Positions 1 through 9,610 of a stretch of 64,000 nucleotides of DNA are shown here, piece after piece; the stretch's first letter is position 1; each line of letters begins with the position of its first letter. This stretch comes from Pseudomonadota bacterium (GTDB taxonomy: Bacteria; Pseudomonadota; Gammaproteobacteria; Burkholderiales; JABEVD01), in NCBI GenBank assembly GCA_021835845.1, contig JAKBJU010000003.1:62001-126000 (forward strand). The letters are read 5' to 3'. The notes below the pieces were generated by a model, which saw only the letters and a program-made list of their open reading frames with translations, did not search any database and was not told where the DNA came from. Position numbers and translations under genes: made by a program.

Positions 1-2645
1 CGCTCGAGAACGGCGTCGAAATCGCGAAGCGCTGCAATCTGACCCTTGAAATAGGCAACAACAAGCTGCCTGCGTTTCCCACGCCGGAGCAGCAGGGGCT
101 CGACGAATATCTGCGCGGGCAGGCCGTCTCCGGCCTGTCGAAGCGCATGGCGACGCTCTATCCCGATCCGGAAGAGCGCGAGAGGCAGTATCCGAAGTAC
201 ATGGAGCGGCTGGAATTCGAGGTCGCCATGATTCACAGGATGGGATTCCCCGGCTATTTTCTGATCGTCGCCGATTTCATCAACTGGGCGAAAGGAAACG
301 GCGTGCCGGTGGGGCCGGGAAGGGGGTCGGGAGCTGGCTCTCTGGTCGCCTATTGCCTCGGCATCACCGATCTCGATCCGCTCAGGTACGATCTGCTTTT
401 CGAGCGCTTCCTGAATCCCGAACGCGTTTCCATGCCCGACTTCGATATCGATTTCTGCCAGGACGGGCGGGAGCGCGTGATCGAATACGTCAGGCAAAAA
501 TACGGCGAGGAAAGCGTTTCGCAGATCGCGACTTTCGGCACCATGGCGGCGAAAGCCGTGGTGAGGGACGTGGGGCGCGTGCTCGATCTTCCCTACGGAT
601 TCGTCGATTCGCTGGCGAAACTGATTCCTTTCGAGATCGGCATGACGCTCAGAAAGGCTCGCGAGCAGGAGCCCGAAATCAACCTGAGGGCCGAGCAGGA
701 AGAGGAGGTTTCCGAGCTTCTGGAGCTTGCAACAGCGCTGGAAGGACTGACCCGCAATGTCGGGATGCATGCGGGAGGGGTGCTGATCGCACCTGGCAGG
801 CTGACGGATTTTTGCCCCGTCTATTGCACGGAAGGGAGCGAAGCGGTGGTCAGCCAGTTCGACAAGGACGATGTCGAGAAGGTGGGGCTCGTCAAGTTCG
901 ACTTTCTGGGCCTGAGAACCCTGACCATCCTGGACTGGGCGGTGAGATATCTCAGGATGCTCGACGGGAATGAAGAGGCTTTTTCCATCGAGTCCATTCC
1001 GCTCGACGACCCCGCCACTTACAAGCTATTGAAAGCCTGCGATACGACGGCGGTTTTTCAGCTCGAATCGAGGGGAATGAAGGATCTCGTGAGGCGGTTG
1101 CAGCCGGACTGCTTCGAGGACATCATCGCGCTGGTGGCGCTGTTCAGGCCGGGGCCGCTGCAATCCGGCATGGTCGACGACTTCATCAACCGCAAACACG
1201 GCAGGGCCAGGGTCGATTATTTCCATCCGGATCTCGAAGGGGTGCTGAAGCCGACTTATGGCGTGATCGTTTATCAGGAACAGGTGATGCAGATCGCCCA
1301 GATCCTGGGCGGCTATTCCCTGGGCGCCGCAGATCTTCTTCGGCGCGCGATGGGCAAGAAGAAACCCGAAGAAATGGCGAAGCATCGCAGCATCTTCGTC
1401 GGGGGAGCGCTCGAGCGCGGTGTGGCCGAATGGCAGGCGCAGCAGCTCTTCGATCTCATGGAAAAGTTCGCAGAATACGGCTTCAACAAGTCGCATTCGG
1501 CGGCCTATGCGCTGGTCGCCTATCAGACCGCCTATCTCAAGGCGCATTATCCCGCTGCATTCATGGCGGCCACGCTTTCAGCCGACATGGACGACACCGA
1601 CAAGGTGCACAATTTTCACGACGACTGCCTGGCGAACGGCCTCGAAATGCTTCCCCCTGACATCAACAGGAGCGATTACCGCTTCTTTCCGGTGGACTTG
1701 AAGCGGATACGCTATGGCCTCGGGGCGGTGAAGGGGACGGGAGAGGCCGCTATTCTCGCCATTCTGGAAGCGCGGAAGGACGGGGACTTCAGGGACATTT
1801 TTGATTTTTGCAGACGGGTGGACAGAAGGACGGTGAACCGTCGCGTGATCGAGTCGCTGGTCCGGGCGGGCGCATTCGATGGCCTCAATCCGAACCGGAA
1901 GAGCCTGCTCGCGTCGGTCGGTTTGGCAATGGAAGGCGCCGAGCAGTCGAGCCGGGCCGCCAACCAGCATTCCCTCTTCGACGATGCAGAAGAAGAGCTC
2001 GGTCATGTCGAGATCCAGGATTTCAGCATGAAGGAGAAGCTGAGGGAAGAAAAGGCCAGCCTCGGCTTTTATTTCAGCGGACATCCTTTCGATTCGGATC
2101 TCGAAGAGGTTGCGCATTTCTGCAAGATGCGCCTCAACCAGCTGAATGTCGCGAAGGGGCCCGCAAAGCCGGTGCTGCTGGCGGGAATCGTGCTGAACGC
2201 GAGAATCCAGCAAACGAAACGGGGAAGAATGGCGATAGTGACGCTTGACGACGGCAGCGCGCAGGTCGAGGTTTCCATCTTTTCGGAATTGTTCGAGGCG
2301 AGAAGGGATCTGATCAAGGAGGACCGGATACTGATCGTCGAAGGCAAGGCGAGCTTCGACGATTATTCTGGCGGGACCCGTGTCACCGCTGAAAGTCTTT
2401 ACGATATCGCCGGGGCCCGCTCGCGATATGCGAAAGCGCTGGAATTTCATTGCGACTCGGGTTCGAACATTGCGAGGCTGATGGATCTGATTTCGCCCTT
2501 CAGGGGCGAAGGATGCCCCGCGCGAATCATTTACAGCAACGGACGGGCGAGCTGCGAAGTCGAACTCTGGCCGGTCAGGCCGGAGGATGCGCTTCTGGAG
2601 TCGCTCAAGAGCCATTTCGATGAAGTGAGGCTGGTTTATTCATGA
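1..2645 (+). CDS. dnaE: DNA polymerase III subunit alpha, C-terminal part (cut by window start)
   Basis: Replicative DNA polymerase catalytic subunit of the C-family. The frame is open from base 3, so the N-terminal PHP region lies outside the window and 880 residues remain. Visible are the polymerase active-site motif PDFDIDF (near base 435, two catalytic Asp), the later KFDFLGLRTLT motif with the third Asp (near base 890), the finger motif YGVIVYQEQVMQIA (near 1258), helix-hairpin-helix material and a C-terminal OB-fold region (VLLAGIVLNARIQQ, near 2170). The C-terminus looks complete. The TGA stop overlaps the next ATG as ATGA. The family assignment is certain; only the left end is missing. 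Confidence 0.97.
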   Translation, partial: LENGVEIAKRCNLTLEIGNNKLPAFPTPEQQGLDEYLRGQAVSGLSKRMATLYPDPEERERQYPKYMERLEFEVAMIHRMGFPGYFLIVADFINWAKGNGVPVGPGRGSGAGSLVAYCLGITDLDPLRYDLLFERFLNPERVSMPDFDIDFCQDGRERVIEYVRQKYGEESVSQIATFGTMAAKAVVRDVGRVLDLPYGFVDSLAKLIPFEIGMTLRKAREQEPEINLRAEQEEEVSELLELATALEGLTRNVGMHAGGVLIAPGRLTDFCPVYCTEGSEAVVSQFDKDDVEKVGLVKFDFLGLRTLTILDWAVRYLRMLDGNEEAFSIESIPLDDPATYKLLKACDTTAVFQLESRGMKDLVRRLQPDCFEDIIALVALFRPGPLQSGMVDDFINRKHGRARVDYFHPDLEGVLKPTYGVIVYQEQVMQIAQILGGYSLGAADLLRRAMGKKKPEEMAKHRSIFVGGALERGVAEWQAQQLFDLMEKFAEYGFNKSHSAAYALVAYQTAYLKAHYPAAFMAATLSADMDDTDKVHNFHDDCLANGLEMLPPDINRSDYRFFPVDLKRIRYGLGAVKGTGEAAILAILEARKDGDFRDIFDFCRRVDRRTVNRRVIESLVRAGAFDGLNPNRKSLLASVGLAMEGAEQSSRAANQHSLFDDAEEELGHVEIQDFSMKEKLREEKASLGFYFSGHPFDSDLEEVAHFCKMRLNQLNVAKGPAKPVLLAGIVLNARIQQTKRGRMAIVTLDDGSAQVEVSIFSELFEARRDLIKEDRILIVEGKASFDDYSGGTRVTAESLYDIAGARSRYAKALEFHCDSGSNIARLMDLISPFRGEGCPARIIYSNGRASCEVELWPVRPEDALLESLKSHFDEVRLVYS

Positions 2646-3109
2646 TCATAGACACTGATATGCTCGATTCCCTGAGCCTTTCCGCTGCGGCGTCAGGCAG
2701 GAGAAGGAAGAACCTGAATTTTCATGCGGGCGAGCTTGCGCCCTGCAACCGGCTTCTGAATGCGATCGAGCCGGATTCCTATGTCCAGCCGCATTGCCAT
2801 CTCGACCCCTCGAAGGACGAAACGATGATTCTCCTCAAGGGAAGGCTGGGCGTGCTTTGCTTTTCGGAAAGCGGGGAAATCCTCATGAAGGCCGTGCTGG
2901 ACCCCGGACGCGGCGCTTATGGGGTCGACATCCCCCACGGCACGATTCATACCGTGGTGTCCCTGCAACCCGGCACGGTATTCTTCGAGGCGAAAGCGGG
3001 GCCCTACGTCCCCATTCTTGATGCCGAGCGTGCGCCATGGGCACCCAGGGAAGGCGCTCCCGATGCTCTCTCCTATCTGGAATCGCTGAAGCAGGCTTTC
3101 GGAATCTAG
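2642..3109 (+). CDS. WbuC-family cupin-fold metalloprotein
   Basis: Protein of 155 residues with a single cupin barrel. The N-terminal half holds NFHAGELAPCNRLLNAIEPDSYV followed at once by QPHCHLDPSKDE, the usual WbuC arrangement with His metal ligands, and a second cupin motif includes the HGTIHTV segment. WbuC proteins are often found in polysaccharide loci, but their reaction is not established. Here the gene is coupled to dnaE by an ATGA overlap. The TAG stop lies in a CTAG that flanks a MITE-like element. Family likely, function unknown. Confidence 0.85.
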   Translation: MIIDTDMLDSLSLSAAASGRRRKNLNFHAGELAPCNRLLNAIEPDSYVQPHCHLDPSKDETMILLKGRLGVLCFSESGEILMKAVLDPGRGAYGVDIPHGTIHTVVSLQPGTVFFEAKAGPYVPILDAERAPWAPREGAPDALSYLESLKQAFGI

Positions 3110-3386
3110 GGAAGTCCTGAACAAGTCGCACATGAGCCGTGTTGCCGGAAAATCGAGATGATCGTGCGAAGCGCAACGCAGGTCGTAGCCGAGTCTACGA
3201 CGCACTGGCGCGCGACAAAGCGAGCGCTCGATTTCACGCAACCCTTGAGGGACGGGGTTTTGCGGGCGCTCCTCCTTGTCGCTCGATTTGCGAAGGGAAT
3301 GACCATTCGCTGCATCTCGCTTCGCGAGTTTCATCCCGCAAAGCCGACCGTCACGGCCACGCGGGACTTGTTCAGGGCTTCCCTAG
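3106..3386. mobile_element. MITE-like element A (CTAG flanks, GGAAGTCCTGAAC termini)
   Basis: Non-coding element of 273 bp (3110-3382) flanked by CTAG at 3106-3109 and 3383-3386. The termini are an 18-bp inverted repeat, GGAAGTCCTGAACAAGTC on the left and the complement of GGAAGCCCTGAACAAGTC on the right, with one mismatch. The body matches elements B, E and F (AAAATCGAGATGATCG near 3152, GCGAGCGCTCGATTT near 3219, CGAAGGGAATGACCATTCG near 3290), yet the termini differ from theirs. The left CTAG contains the TAG stop of the cupin gene. A 4-bp YTAR duplication is typical of IS5-group transposition. No transposase is encoded. Confidence 0.8.
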
Positions 3387-3492
3387 GGCGGGAAGCCCGG
3401 ATTTGCTTGCGTCATGCCTATCCGATGCGTAGTATGCATTTATGAATCGCATCGGCATCACCGGATTCCACTGCATTGCTGCGGCCTGATCT

Positions 3493-6400
3493 ATGAACGG
3501 AGCTATTGACCTGAAATACAGGGAGTTTCTTGAGGAAGCCCCCGACGCTTTCTTTGCCCACGATATGGAAGGCAGAATCAGCGACGTCAACCGCAGGGCC
3601 TGCGAGAGTCTCGGCTATTCCCGCGAGGAATTGCTGAACATGACGGTCATGGACTTCGAGCAGGATTTCGATATGGCCGCCGCGAGGGTGTTCTGGGAGA
3701 GCGCCCGATCCGGGGAAACCATGGCGTTCTCGGGGCGTCACCGGCGCAGGGATGGAACGGTCTTCCCGGTGGAGATCCACCTCAGCGTATCCCTTGTCGG
3801 CGGCAAAAAGACCCTGCTGACGCTGGCCCACGACATTACCGCACGCAAAAGGGCCGAAGGCCGTCAGGACAGGTTGACCAAACTCTACAAGGCGCTCAGC
3901 GAAGTCAATCAGGCCATCGTGCGCATGGAGACGGAATCCGATCTGTTTCCCCTGGTTTGCAGGATGGCGGTCGATTTCGGCGAACTGAAGCTGGCCACGA
4001 TCGGGCAGCTCAACGAAGCGACGGGCCTGATCGAAGCCGTGGTGACCTACGGGAGCGGCGCCGATTACCTGAAGGGCATTGCCATTTCGGCGAGCGAGTT
4101 GCTGCCTGAAGGGCAAGGCCCTGCCGGGGTCGCATTCCGTGAAAATCGCATCGTGATCGTCAACGATTATCTCGGGAACCCAATCACTCAGCCCTGGCAC
4201 AGGCAGGCTCGCCGTTTCGGATGGCAAAGCAGCGGCACCTTCCCGATTCGGCGGGGAGGCAAGCCTTTCGCCTTGCTGGGCGTGTACCATGATGTCCAGG
4301 ATGCTTTCGACGACGAAATCATCGCGCTGCTGGACGAGATGTCGCGGGACATTTCGTTCGCGCTGGACAATTTCGACCGTGAAAGGGAGCGCACATTGGC
4401 TATGGCCATGCGCTCAGAAAGCGAGCGCCATTTCCGGGCCTATTTCGAGCGCGCCATGGTCGGTATGGCCGCCACCGGCCCGGACATGCGATGGCTGGAA
4501 ATCAACGATGCAATGTGCGAGATTCTGGGATATACCAGAGATGAGCTGTTGCGCATGACCTGGGCCGAGGTGACTCACCCGGATGATCTCCCTGCCAATC
4601 TGGCCAAGTTCGATCTGCTGCTGAAAGGCAAGTTCGAGGGAGACGGCTACGTTCTGGAGAATCGCTTTGTTAGGAAGGATGGCAGGATAGTCTATGCTCG
4701 CCGCGCGGTGCGTGCTTTACGCAGGGCGGATGGCAGCGTCGACTACATCGTTGCGATAGTGGAAGACATCACTGAAAGGATGCTTGCCGAAGAAGCGGTA
4801 CGCAGGAGCGAGGAGAAGTTTTCGACCATCTTCCGCAATTCTCCCAATCCCACATCGATTACCAGGCTGGAAGACGGCACAATCATCGACGTCAACGAGG
4901 CATGGAGCCGCATTACAGGATACTCGGCGCAGGAAGCCGTCGGCAGGACAGCGCTAGAACTCGGCATATGGGGGCGTCCTGAAGACAGGCGTGCCGCCGT
5001 CGAAGCGCTGAATGAATCGGGGCGTATCAGCGCAATGGAATTTGTGTTCAAGAGCCGTGCCGGGGACGAGATTTTCTGCCTGATTTCCGCCGAGCGGGTC
5101 GACATGCAGGGCGAAGAGTGCATCATCCTCATCGCCCAGGACATCAGCGAACTCAGGCAGGCCATGGAAACCATACGGGAACAGAACAACTTCCTGAATG
5201 CCATTTTCGAGAGCGAGCCGCATTGCGTGAAGGTGGTCTCGCCCGAAGGCAAGCTGATCCAGATGAACCGGGCGGGGCTTGCCATGCTCGAGGTGGACAG
5301 TCTTGAAGAAGCGCAGCGTACCGAGTTGCAGGAATTCATCCAGCCGAATTGCAGGAAGGCCTACCTGGAATTTCATGGAAGAATCTGCAGCGGAAGCAGC
5401 GGCGTGCTGGAGTTTGCCGTCACGGGCAGAAAGGGGGGGCAGCGCTGGCTGGAAACCCATGCCACCCCGCTGCGCAAATTGAACGGGGAGATCATCGGCC
5501 TGCTCGGCGTGACGCGCGATATCACGGAGAAAAAGCGCACGGATGACTTGATCTGGAAGCAGGCCAATTTCGATTTGCTGACCGATCTGCCAAACCGGCA
5601 TATGTTCTACGACAGACTGGAACAGGAGATCAGGAAAGCGCATCGCGATGGGGAGGACCTGGCGCTGCTCTTCATCGATCTCGACCAGTTCAAGGAAGTC
5701 AACGATACGCTGGGCCACCAGGCAGGAGATGCGCTGCTGGTGGAGGCGGCAAAACGGATATCCGCCTGCATCGGCGAATCCGATATCCTGGCCCGGCTGG
5801 GCGGGGACGAATTTGCGATTCTCTCCGGGATGCACGAGACGATGCACATAGAGAATATCGCGCAGCGCATACTGGATGCGCTTGCCGAGCCCTTCGCCAT
5901 GCCAGGGAAGCCGGGGCGGATTTATGTTTCGGCGAGCATCGGCATCACGCTTTATCCCGGGGATGCCGCCGATGCCGATCAGCTGCTCAAGAATGCGGAT
6001 CAGGCACTGTATGAGGCCAAGAATGCGGGGAGAAACCGCTTCAGCTATTTCACCCAGTCGCTGCAGGAAAAGGCCCAGGCCAGGCTCAGGCTGCTCAACG
6101 ACTTGAGGGGAGCGCTTTCCGCAAACCAGTTCCTGCTCCATTTTCAGCCCATCATGAATATTGCCTCGAATCGCATCGTCAAGGCGGAAGCCCTGCTGCG
6201 CTGGAAGCATCCGGAGCGGGGGATGGTGAGTCCGATGGAATTCATTCCGCTCGCAGAGGAGACGGGGCTGATCCTGCAAATAGGCGATTGGGTTTTTAGG
6301 GAAGCCGCGAAGTGGGCGAGCCTGTGGGTCAGGCATCATCCCGATTTGGTGATCGGCGTGAATATGTCTCCGCTGCAGTTCGGAAGCGATGGCGCGAACA

Positions 6401-6858
6401 TCGGTGAATGGCTCGATTATCTGCGGAGTTTGAGCCTCCCCGGGAAGAATCTGGTGGTCGAGATCACCGAGAGCCTGCTTCTCGATGCCGATTCAGAGGT
6501 CAAGGACAAGCTGGCCGAGTTCCAGGATGCCGACATCCGGGTGGCGATAGACGATTTCGGGACGGGCTATTCGGCGCTTTCCTACCTGAAGAAATTCCGC
6601 ATCGACTATCTGAAGATAGACCGCGCATTCATCAGCAATCTGGCGCGCGATTCGAGCGACATGGCCCTGTCCGAAGCGATTGTCGTGATGGCGCACAAGC
6701 TCGGCCTCGAAGTCATCGCCGAGGGAGTGGAAACAGCGGAGCAGCGCGATCTGCTTCTTCAGGCAGGCTGCGATTACGCGCAGGGCTACCTGTATTCCAG
6801 GCCGATGCCTCCGGAGGAATTCGAGGCCCGCCTGAATGACGCCGCCGGCGTTTCCTAG
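3493..6858 (+). CDS. PAS-GAF-PAS-PAS-PAS-GGDEF-EAL protein (cyclic di-GMP turnover)
   Basis: Protein of 1121 residues. Order: PAS (about 1-120), GAF (130-300), three PAS domains (310-430, 435-555, 560-680), GGDEF (690-850), EAL (865-1115). No membrane segment is evident, so a cytoplasmic sensor is likely. GGDEF has an intact LARLGGDEF active site, but the inhibitory RxxD site reads GESD, so product inhibition is probably lost. EAL keeps EALLRW, NMSPLQF, EITES, DDFGTGYSALSYLK and AEGVET, so phosphodiesterase activity is plausible. The net direction of activity cannot be told from sequence. No clear Shine-Dalgarno precedes the chosen ATG. The TAG stop lies in the CTAG that flanks element B. Confidence 0.95.
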   Translation: MNGAIDLKYREFLEEAPDAFFAHDMEGRISDVNRRACESLGYSREELLNMTVMDFEQDFDMAAARVFWESARSGETMAFSGRHRRRDGTVFPVEIHLSVSLVGGKKTLLTLAHDITARKRAEGRQDRLTKLYKALSEVNQAIVRMETESDLFPLVCRMAVDFGELKLATIGQLNEATGLIEAVVTYGSGADYLKGIAISASELLPEGQGPAGVAFRENRIVIVNDYLGNPITQPWHRQARRFGWQSSGTFPIRRGGKPFALLGVYHDVQDAFDDEIIALLDEMSRDISFALDNFDRERERTLAMAMRSESERHFRAYFERAMVGMAATGPDMRWLEINDAMCEILGYTRDELLRMTWAEVTHPDDLPANLAKFDLLLKGKFEGDGYVLENRFVRKDGRIVYARRAVRALRRADGSVDYIVAIVEDITERMLAEEAVRRSEEKFSTIFRNSPNPTSITRLEDGTIIDVNEAWSRITGYSAQEAVGRTALELGIWGRPEDRRAAVEALNESGRISAMEFVFKSRAGDEIFCLISAERVDMQGEECIILIAQDISELRQAMETIREQNNFLNAIFESEPHCVKVVSPEGKLIQMNRAGLAMLEVDSLEEAQRTELQEFIQPNCRKAYLEFHGRICSGSSGVLEFAVTGRKGGQRWLETHATPLRKLNGEIIGLLGVTRDITEKKRTDDLIWKQANFDLLTDLPNRHMFYDRLEQEIRKAHRDGEDLALLFIDLDQFKEVNDTLGHQAGDALLVEAAKRISACIGESDILARLGGDEFAILSGMHETMHIENIAQRILDALAEPFAMPGKPGRIYVSASIGITLYPGDAADADQLLKNADQALYEAKNAGRNRFSYFTQSLQEKAQARLRLLNDLRGALSANQFLLHFQPIMNIASNRIVKAEALLRWKHPERGMVSPMEFIPLAEETGLILQIGDWVFREAAKWASLWVRHHPDLVIGVNMSPLQFGSDGANIGEWLDYLRSLSLPGKNLVVEITESLLLDADSEVKDKLAEFQDADIRVAIDDFGTGYSALSYLKKFRIDYLKIDRAFISNLARDSSDMALSEAIVVMAHKLGLEVIAEGVETAEQRDLLLQAGCDYAQGYLYSRPMPPEEFEARLNDAAGVS

Positions 6859-7133
6859 GGAACCACTGATTTAATCCCCCGTGGTGCACGTTGCTGGAAA
6901 AATCGAGATGATCGCGCGAAGCACGACGCAGGCCGTAGTTTGGTCTACGAACCAAGGAGGGCGACAAAGCGAGCGCTCGATTTGCACGCAACCCTTAAGG
7001 GACGGGGCTTTGCGGGCGATTTTCTTTGTCGTTCGGCTTGCGAATGGAATAACCATTCGCTGCGCCGTCCTTCGCGAATCTCATCCCGCGAAGCCGCGTC
7101 GTGCCCGCGTGGGAATACATCAGTGGTTCCTAG
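6855..7133. mobile_element. MITE-like element B (CTAG flanks, GGAACCACTGATTTA termini)
   Basis: Element of 271 bp (6859-7129) between CTAG copies at 6855-6858 and 7130-7133. The left terminus starts GGAACCACTGATTTAATCC; the right terminus is its imperfect complement, one C shorter. The body carries the AAAATCGAGATGATCGCGCG, GCGAGCGCTCGATTT and CGAATGGAATAACCATTCG segments shared with A, E and F. The left CTAG holds the stop of the GGDEF/EAL gene, and the right CTAG holds the stop of the convergent permease gene. Before insertion the two stops would have shared a single CTAG. Non-coding. Confidence 0.85.
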
Positions 7134-8161
7134 AACAGGGCCATCGCGAAGATTCCAGCAGCGATTCCCGAAAGTGCAACGCCTGAGGCGATCATGAGCC
7201 TGGTGCGCAGGCTGAAGACCCGGCCCAGCATGGCAAGCGAGGGCAGACTGACTGCCGGCAGCGTCATGACGAGCGCCCCCGCAGGGCCTGCGCCCAGTCC
7301 CAGCGCCAGCATCGCCTGCACGATGGGCACTTCTCCGGCCGTGGGGATGACGAACAGGGTGCCGGCAAGCGCCATGGCGACAATCCACAAAATGCCGTCA
7401 TGCGCGCCGAGCACAGGGAAAAGCCAGGCGCGAGCCGCGCCGAGAAGCAGCACGAGCACGAAATATTCCGGCACGAGACCGATGGCGAGGGTGGCGAATT
7501 CCCTGATCCAGCGCGAGAGGAATCCGCCTTCCGGGGTTTCCGGCTGGGAATCCGCTGCGGCTGCATAGGGTTCTGCGCCATAACGCTCGGCGATATGGGC
7601 GATTCCGGCTACCATCGCCAGGCCGAATGCCAGCCTGAACAGGGACCAGCCCCAGCCCAGCACGAACCCCATGAATACCAGGGTGGCCGGATTCAGCACC
7701 GGGTTCGAAAGCCACCACGCCACCACGCTTCCGACCGATGCCCGACTTTGGCGCATGCCGACCGCCACGGGCGCTGCGCAGCAGGTGCACATCATGGAAG
7801 GCAAGCCGAACAGGCCGCCGAGCGCGACATTCCTGAATCCCATGCGGCCGAGCGCCTTGCCAAGCCATTTTCCGGGCAGCAGCACCTTGATGCCGGAGCC
7901 GAGCAGGAGGCCCAGAACCAGGGCCTGCCAGATCGACTTGATGTAGGTCACGGCATAATCGAGGGCTGCGCTCCACGAAGGTGGAGGCACCGCTGCCGCT
8001 TTTCCCGAAAGTATCGAGTCGCCTATGGCATGATGGCTCTGCGCCACGAACGCCTTGGCATAGTAGGGAATCCATTTGACATAGGCGACACCGACGAGGG
8101 CGACGAGAGCGAAGAGCATCGCCTTGGCATAATACGATTTTTCTTCCGATTTGGTTTGCAT
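7130..8161 (-). CDS. YraQ/DUF318-family permease
   Basis: Integral membrane protein of 343 residues from the preferred ATG at 8161, which has AAAGG about 7 nt upstream; a longer frame reaches 8188. About eight hydrophobic segments are visible. The hallmark is a Cys-rich membrane motif, MCTCCAAPVAVG, followed by SNPVLNPATL; a second half contains PTAGEVPIVQ. This matches the DUF318 permease family, which includes ArsP-type organoarsenical exporters, though most members have no known substrate. It is the last gene of a minus-strand run after bioA and dacB. Its TAG stop sits in the right CTAG of element B. Confidence 0.85.
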   Translation of the reverse strand: MQTKSEEKSYYAKAMLFALVALVGVAYVKWIPYYAKAFVAQSHHAIGDSILSGKAAAVPPPSWSAALDYAVTYIKSIWQALVLGLLLGSGIKVLLPGKWLGKALGRMGFRNVALGGLFGLPSMMCTCCAAPVAVGMRQSRASVGSVVAWWLSNPVLNPATLVFMGFVLGWGWSLFRLAFGLAMVAGIAHIAERYGAEPYAAAADSQPETPEGGFLSRWIREFATLAIGLVPEYFVLVLLLGAARAWLFPVLGAHDGILWIVAMALAGTLFVIPTAGEVPIVQAMLALGLGAGPAGALVMTLPAVSLPSLAMLGRVFSLRTRLMIASGVALSGIAAGIFAMALF

Positions 8162-8212
8162 GACAACGCCTTTCATTTTTGACGCCATTTTGCCAGCGGA
8201 GGAGCGTTTCCG

Positions 8213-9610
8213 CTAGCCGTTCTGCTCTATCCATTCCAGAAGCGCGTCCTCGAAATGCTTCGCTTTTTTCGCTCCCGGGTCTTCGACGATGCAGACCACG
8301 ACGAACCTTTTCCCCGATTTTGCCTGGACGAGTCCCGCAATCGCCCTGACATTTTCCAGCGACCCCGTCTTGATGTAGGCGCGCCCTTTGACCTGCGTTT
8401 TCCCGAGCCGCTTTTTCATGGTGCCGTCGATTCCGGCAATGGGAAGGGACGAAAAAAAGGTTGGCATGAGGGGGCCTGCATAGGCATCCAGAAGCAGCTG
8501 GCCGAGATGCATCGGACTGATCGCAGCTTCCCTGGAAAGCCCCGATCCGTTGTCCAGAACCAGTTCGGGGAAGGAAAGCCCCTTTTCCTCCAGCCAGGTT
8601 CTGACCTGTGCGCGCGCGGATTCTTCCGTGGCGGGGGTGCTCTTCAGGGCTCCCAGGGTGAGAAAGATCTGCCTCGCCATCACGTTGTTGCTGTACTTGT
8701 TCATGTCGGTGACGAGGGAAGACAGCGGAGCGGAGCGGGTTGCGGCGAGCAGCTTCGCATCGGGCGGAACGGCGCCTTCGTGCCATCCCCCTTCGATTTT
8801 TCCGCCTGATTCGCTCCAGAGCTTGGAGAAGAGCTGGAAGAGATATTCGGAATGATCGTACGCGGCGATTTCGTCTTCCTTCTCTCCGCAGGAGGCCGGG
8901 AATTGTCCGCTCAAGGCCAGCTTCGCGCTCTTTCCGTCGCTTGCTATCTGCTCGGCTATCCCATCTTCCCAGTCGCCGCAAGGGCCTGCCGCGCTCTTCA
9001 GATGGTTGGAAACGGAAAGGCTGGGGAAGTCCGGAAGGGCGATCAGCCTGACCGAATCGCCATCCGGAACGATGCGGATGCTGTTCGCTTCGAAATTGAC
9101 CAGGAGCGCATCGGGAAGCGCATTGTAGGGGCGGTACGGTTTGCCGTCGAATTTTCCGGGATCTCCCGAGACCTGAAAATAGCGCCTGTCGAAAACCAGC
9201 CCGCCTTCGATCTCTTTCAGTCCCCTCGCCCTCAAATCGTTGACGAAAAGCCAGAGGCGCCCGATGTCGAGCTTCGGATCCCCATAGCCTTTCAGGATCA
9301 GCGGGCCTTTCAATATGCCGTTCTCGATTCTTCCTGGAATGTAAGCCTCCGTTTTCCAGGCATGGGCGGGCCCGAGAAGGGAAAGCGCTGCGTAGGTCGT
9401 GACCAGCTTCATGGTCGAAGCGGGGCTCATCGGTTCTTCGGCATGCCACGAAATCAGGGGATTTTTCTCCGAAACCTCCCTGGCGTAGATCCCGGCATGA
9501 TTGGAGGGAATGCCGGCTTTCGCCAGTGCATTCCCGAGTGCTTCAGGCAGCCCTGATGCCGGGGCCGGCAGGGAGATGGTCAGGAGCAGGAAAAAGACCG
9601 GGATTCTCAT
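8213..9610 (-). CDS. dacB: D-alanyl-D-alanine carboxypeptidase/endopeptidase, PBP4 type
   Basis: Protein of 465 residues with an N-terminal signal peptide (RIPVFFLLLTISLPAPASG). The penicillin-binding active-site triad is complete: SPASTMKL (SxxK, about residue 60), KYSNN (SxN, about 305) and YIKTGSLE (KTG, about 420). The spacing, with a long insertion between SxxK and SxN, is that of class C low-molecular-mass PBP4, a periplasmic enzyme that trims or cleaves peptidoglycan cross-links. The ATG overlaps the bioA stop as ATGA, so the two are co-transcribed. Confidence 0.95.
   Translation of the reverse strand: MRIPVFFLLLTISLPAPASGLPEALGNALAKAGIPSNHAGIYAREVSEKNPLISWHAEEPMSPASTMKLVTTYAALSLLGPAHAWKTEAYIPGRIENGILKGPLILKGYGDPKLDIGRLWLFVNDLRARGLKEIEGGLVFDRRYFQVSGDPGKFDGKPYRPYNALPDALLVNFEANSIRIVPDGDSVRLIALPDFPSLSVSNHLKSAAGPCGDWEDGIAEQIASDGKSAKLALSGQFPASCGEKEDEIAAYDHSEYLFQLFSKLWSESGGKIEGGWHEGAVPPDAKLLAATRSAPLSSLVTDMNKYSNNVMARQIFLTLGALKSTPATEESARAQVRTWLEEKGLSFPELVLDNGSGLSREAAISPMHLGQLLLDAYAGPLMPTFFSSLPIAGIDGTMKKRLGKTQVKGRAYIKTGSLENVRAIAGLVQAKSGKRFVVVCIVEDPGAKKAKHFEDALLEWIEQNG

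Noticed and set aside
4954-6339. Long minus-strand open frame (461 codons) inside the GGDEF/EAL gene
   Set aside because: It is antisense to well-conserved domains, and its residues are Arg/Gly/Pro-rich shadow sequence with no motif or ribosome-binding site.
7398-9449. Minus-strand frame of 683 codons across dacB and the permease
   Set aside because: It is a different frame through two recognised genes, and its product is Arg-rich nonsense.
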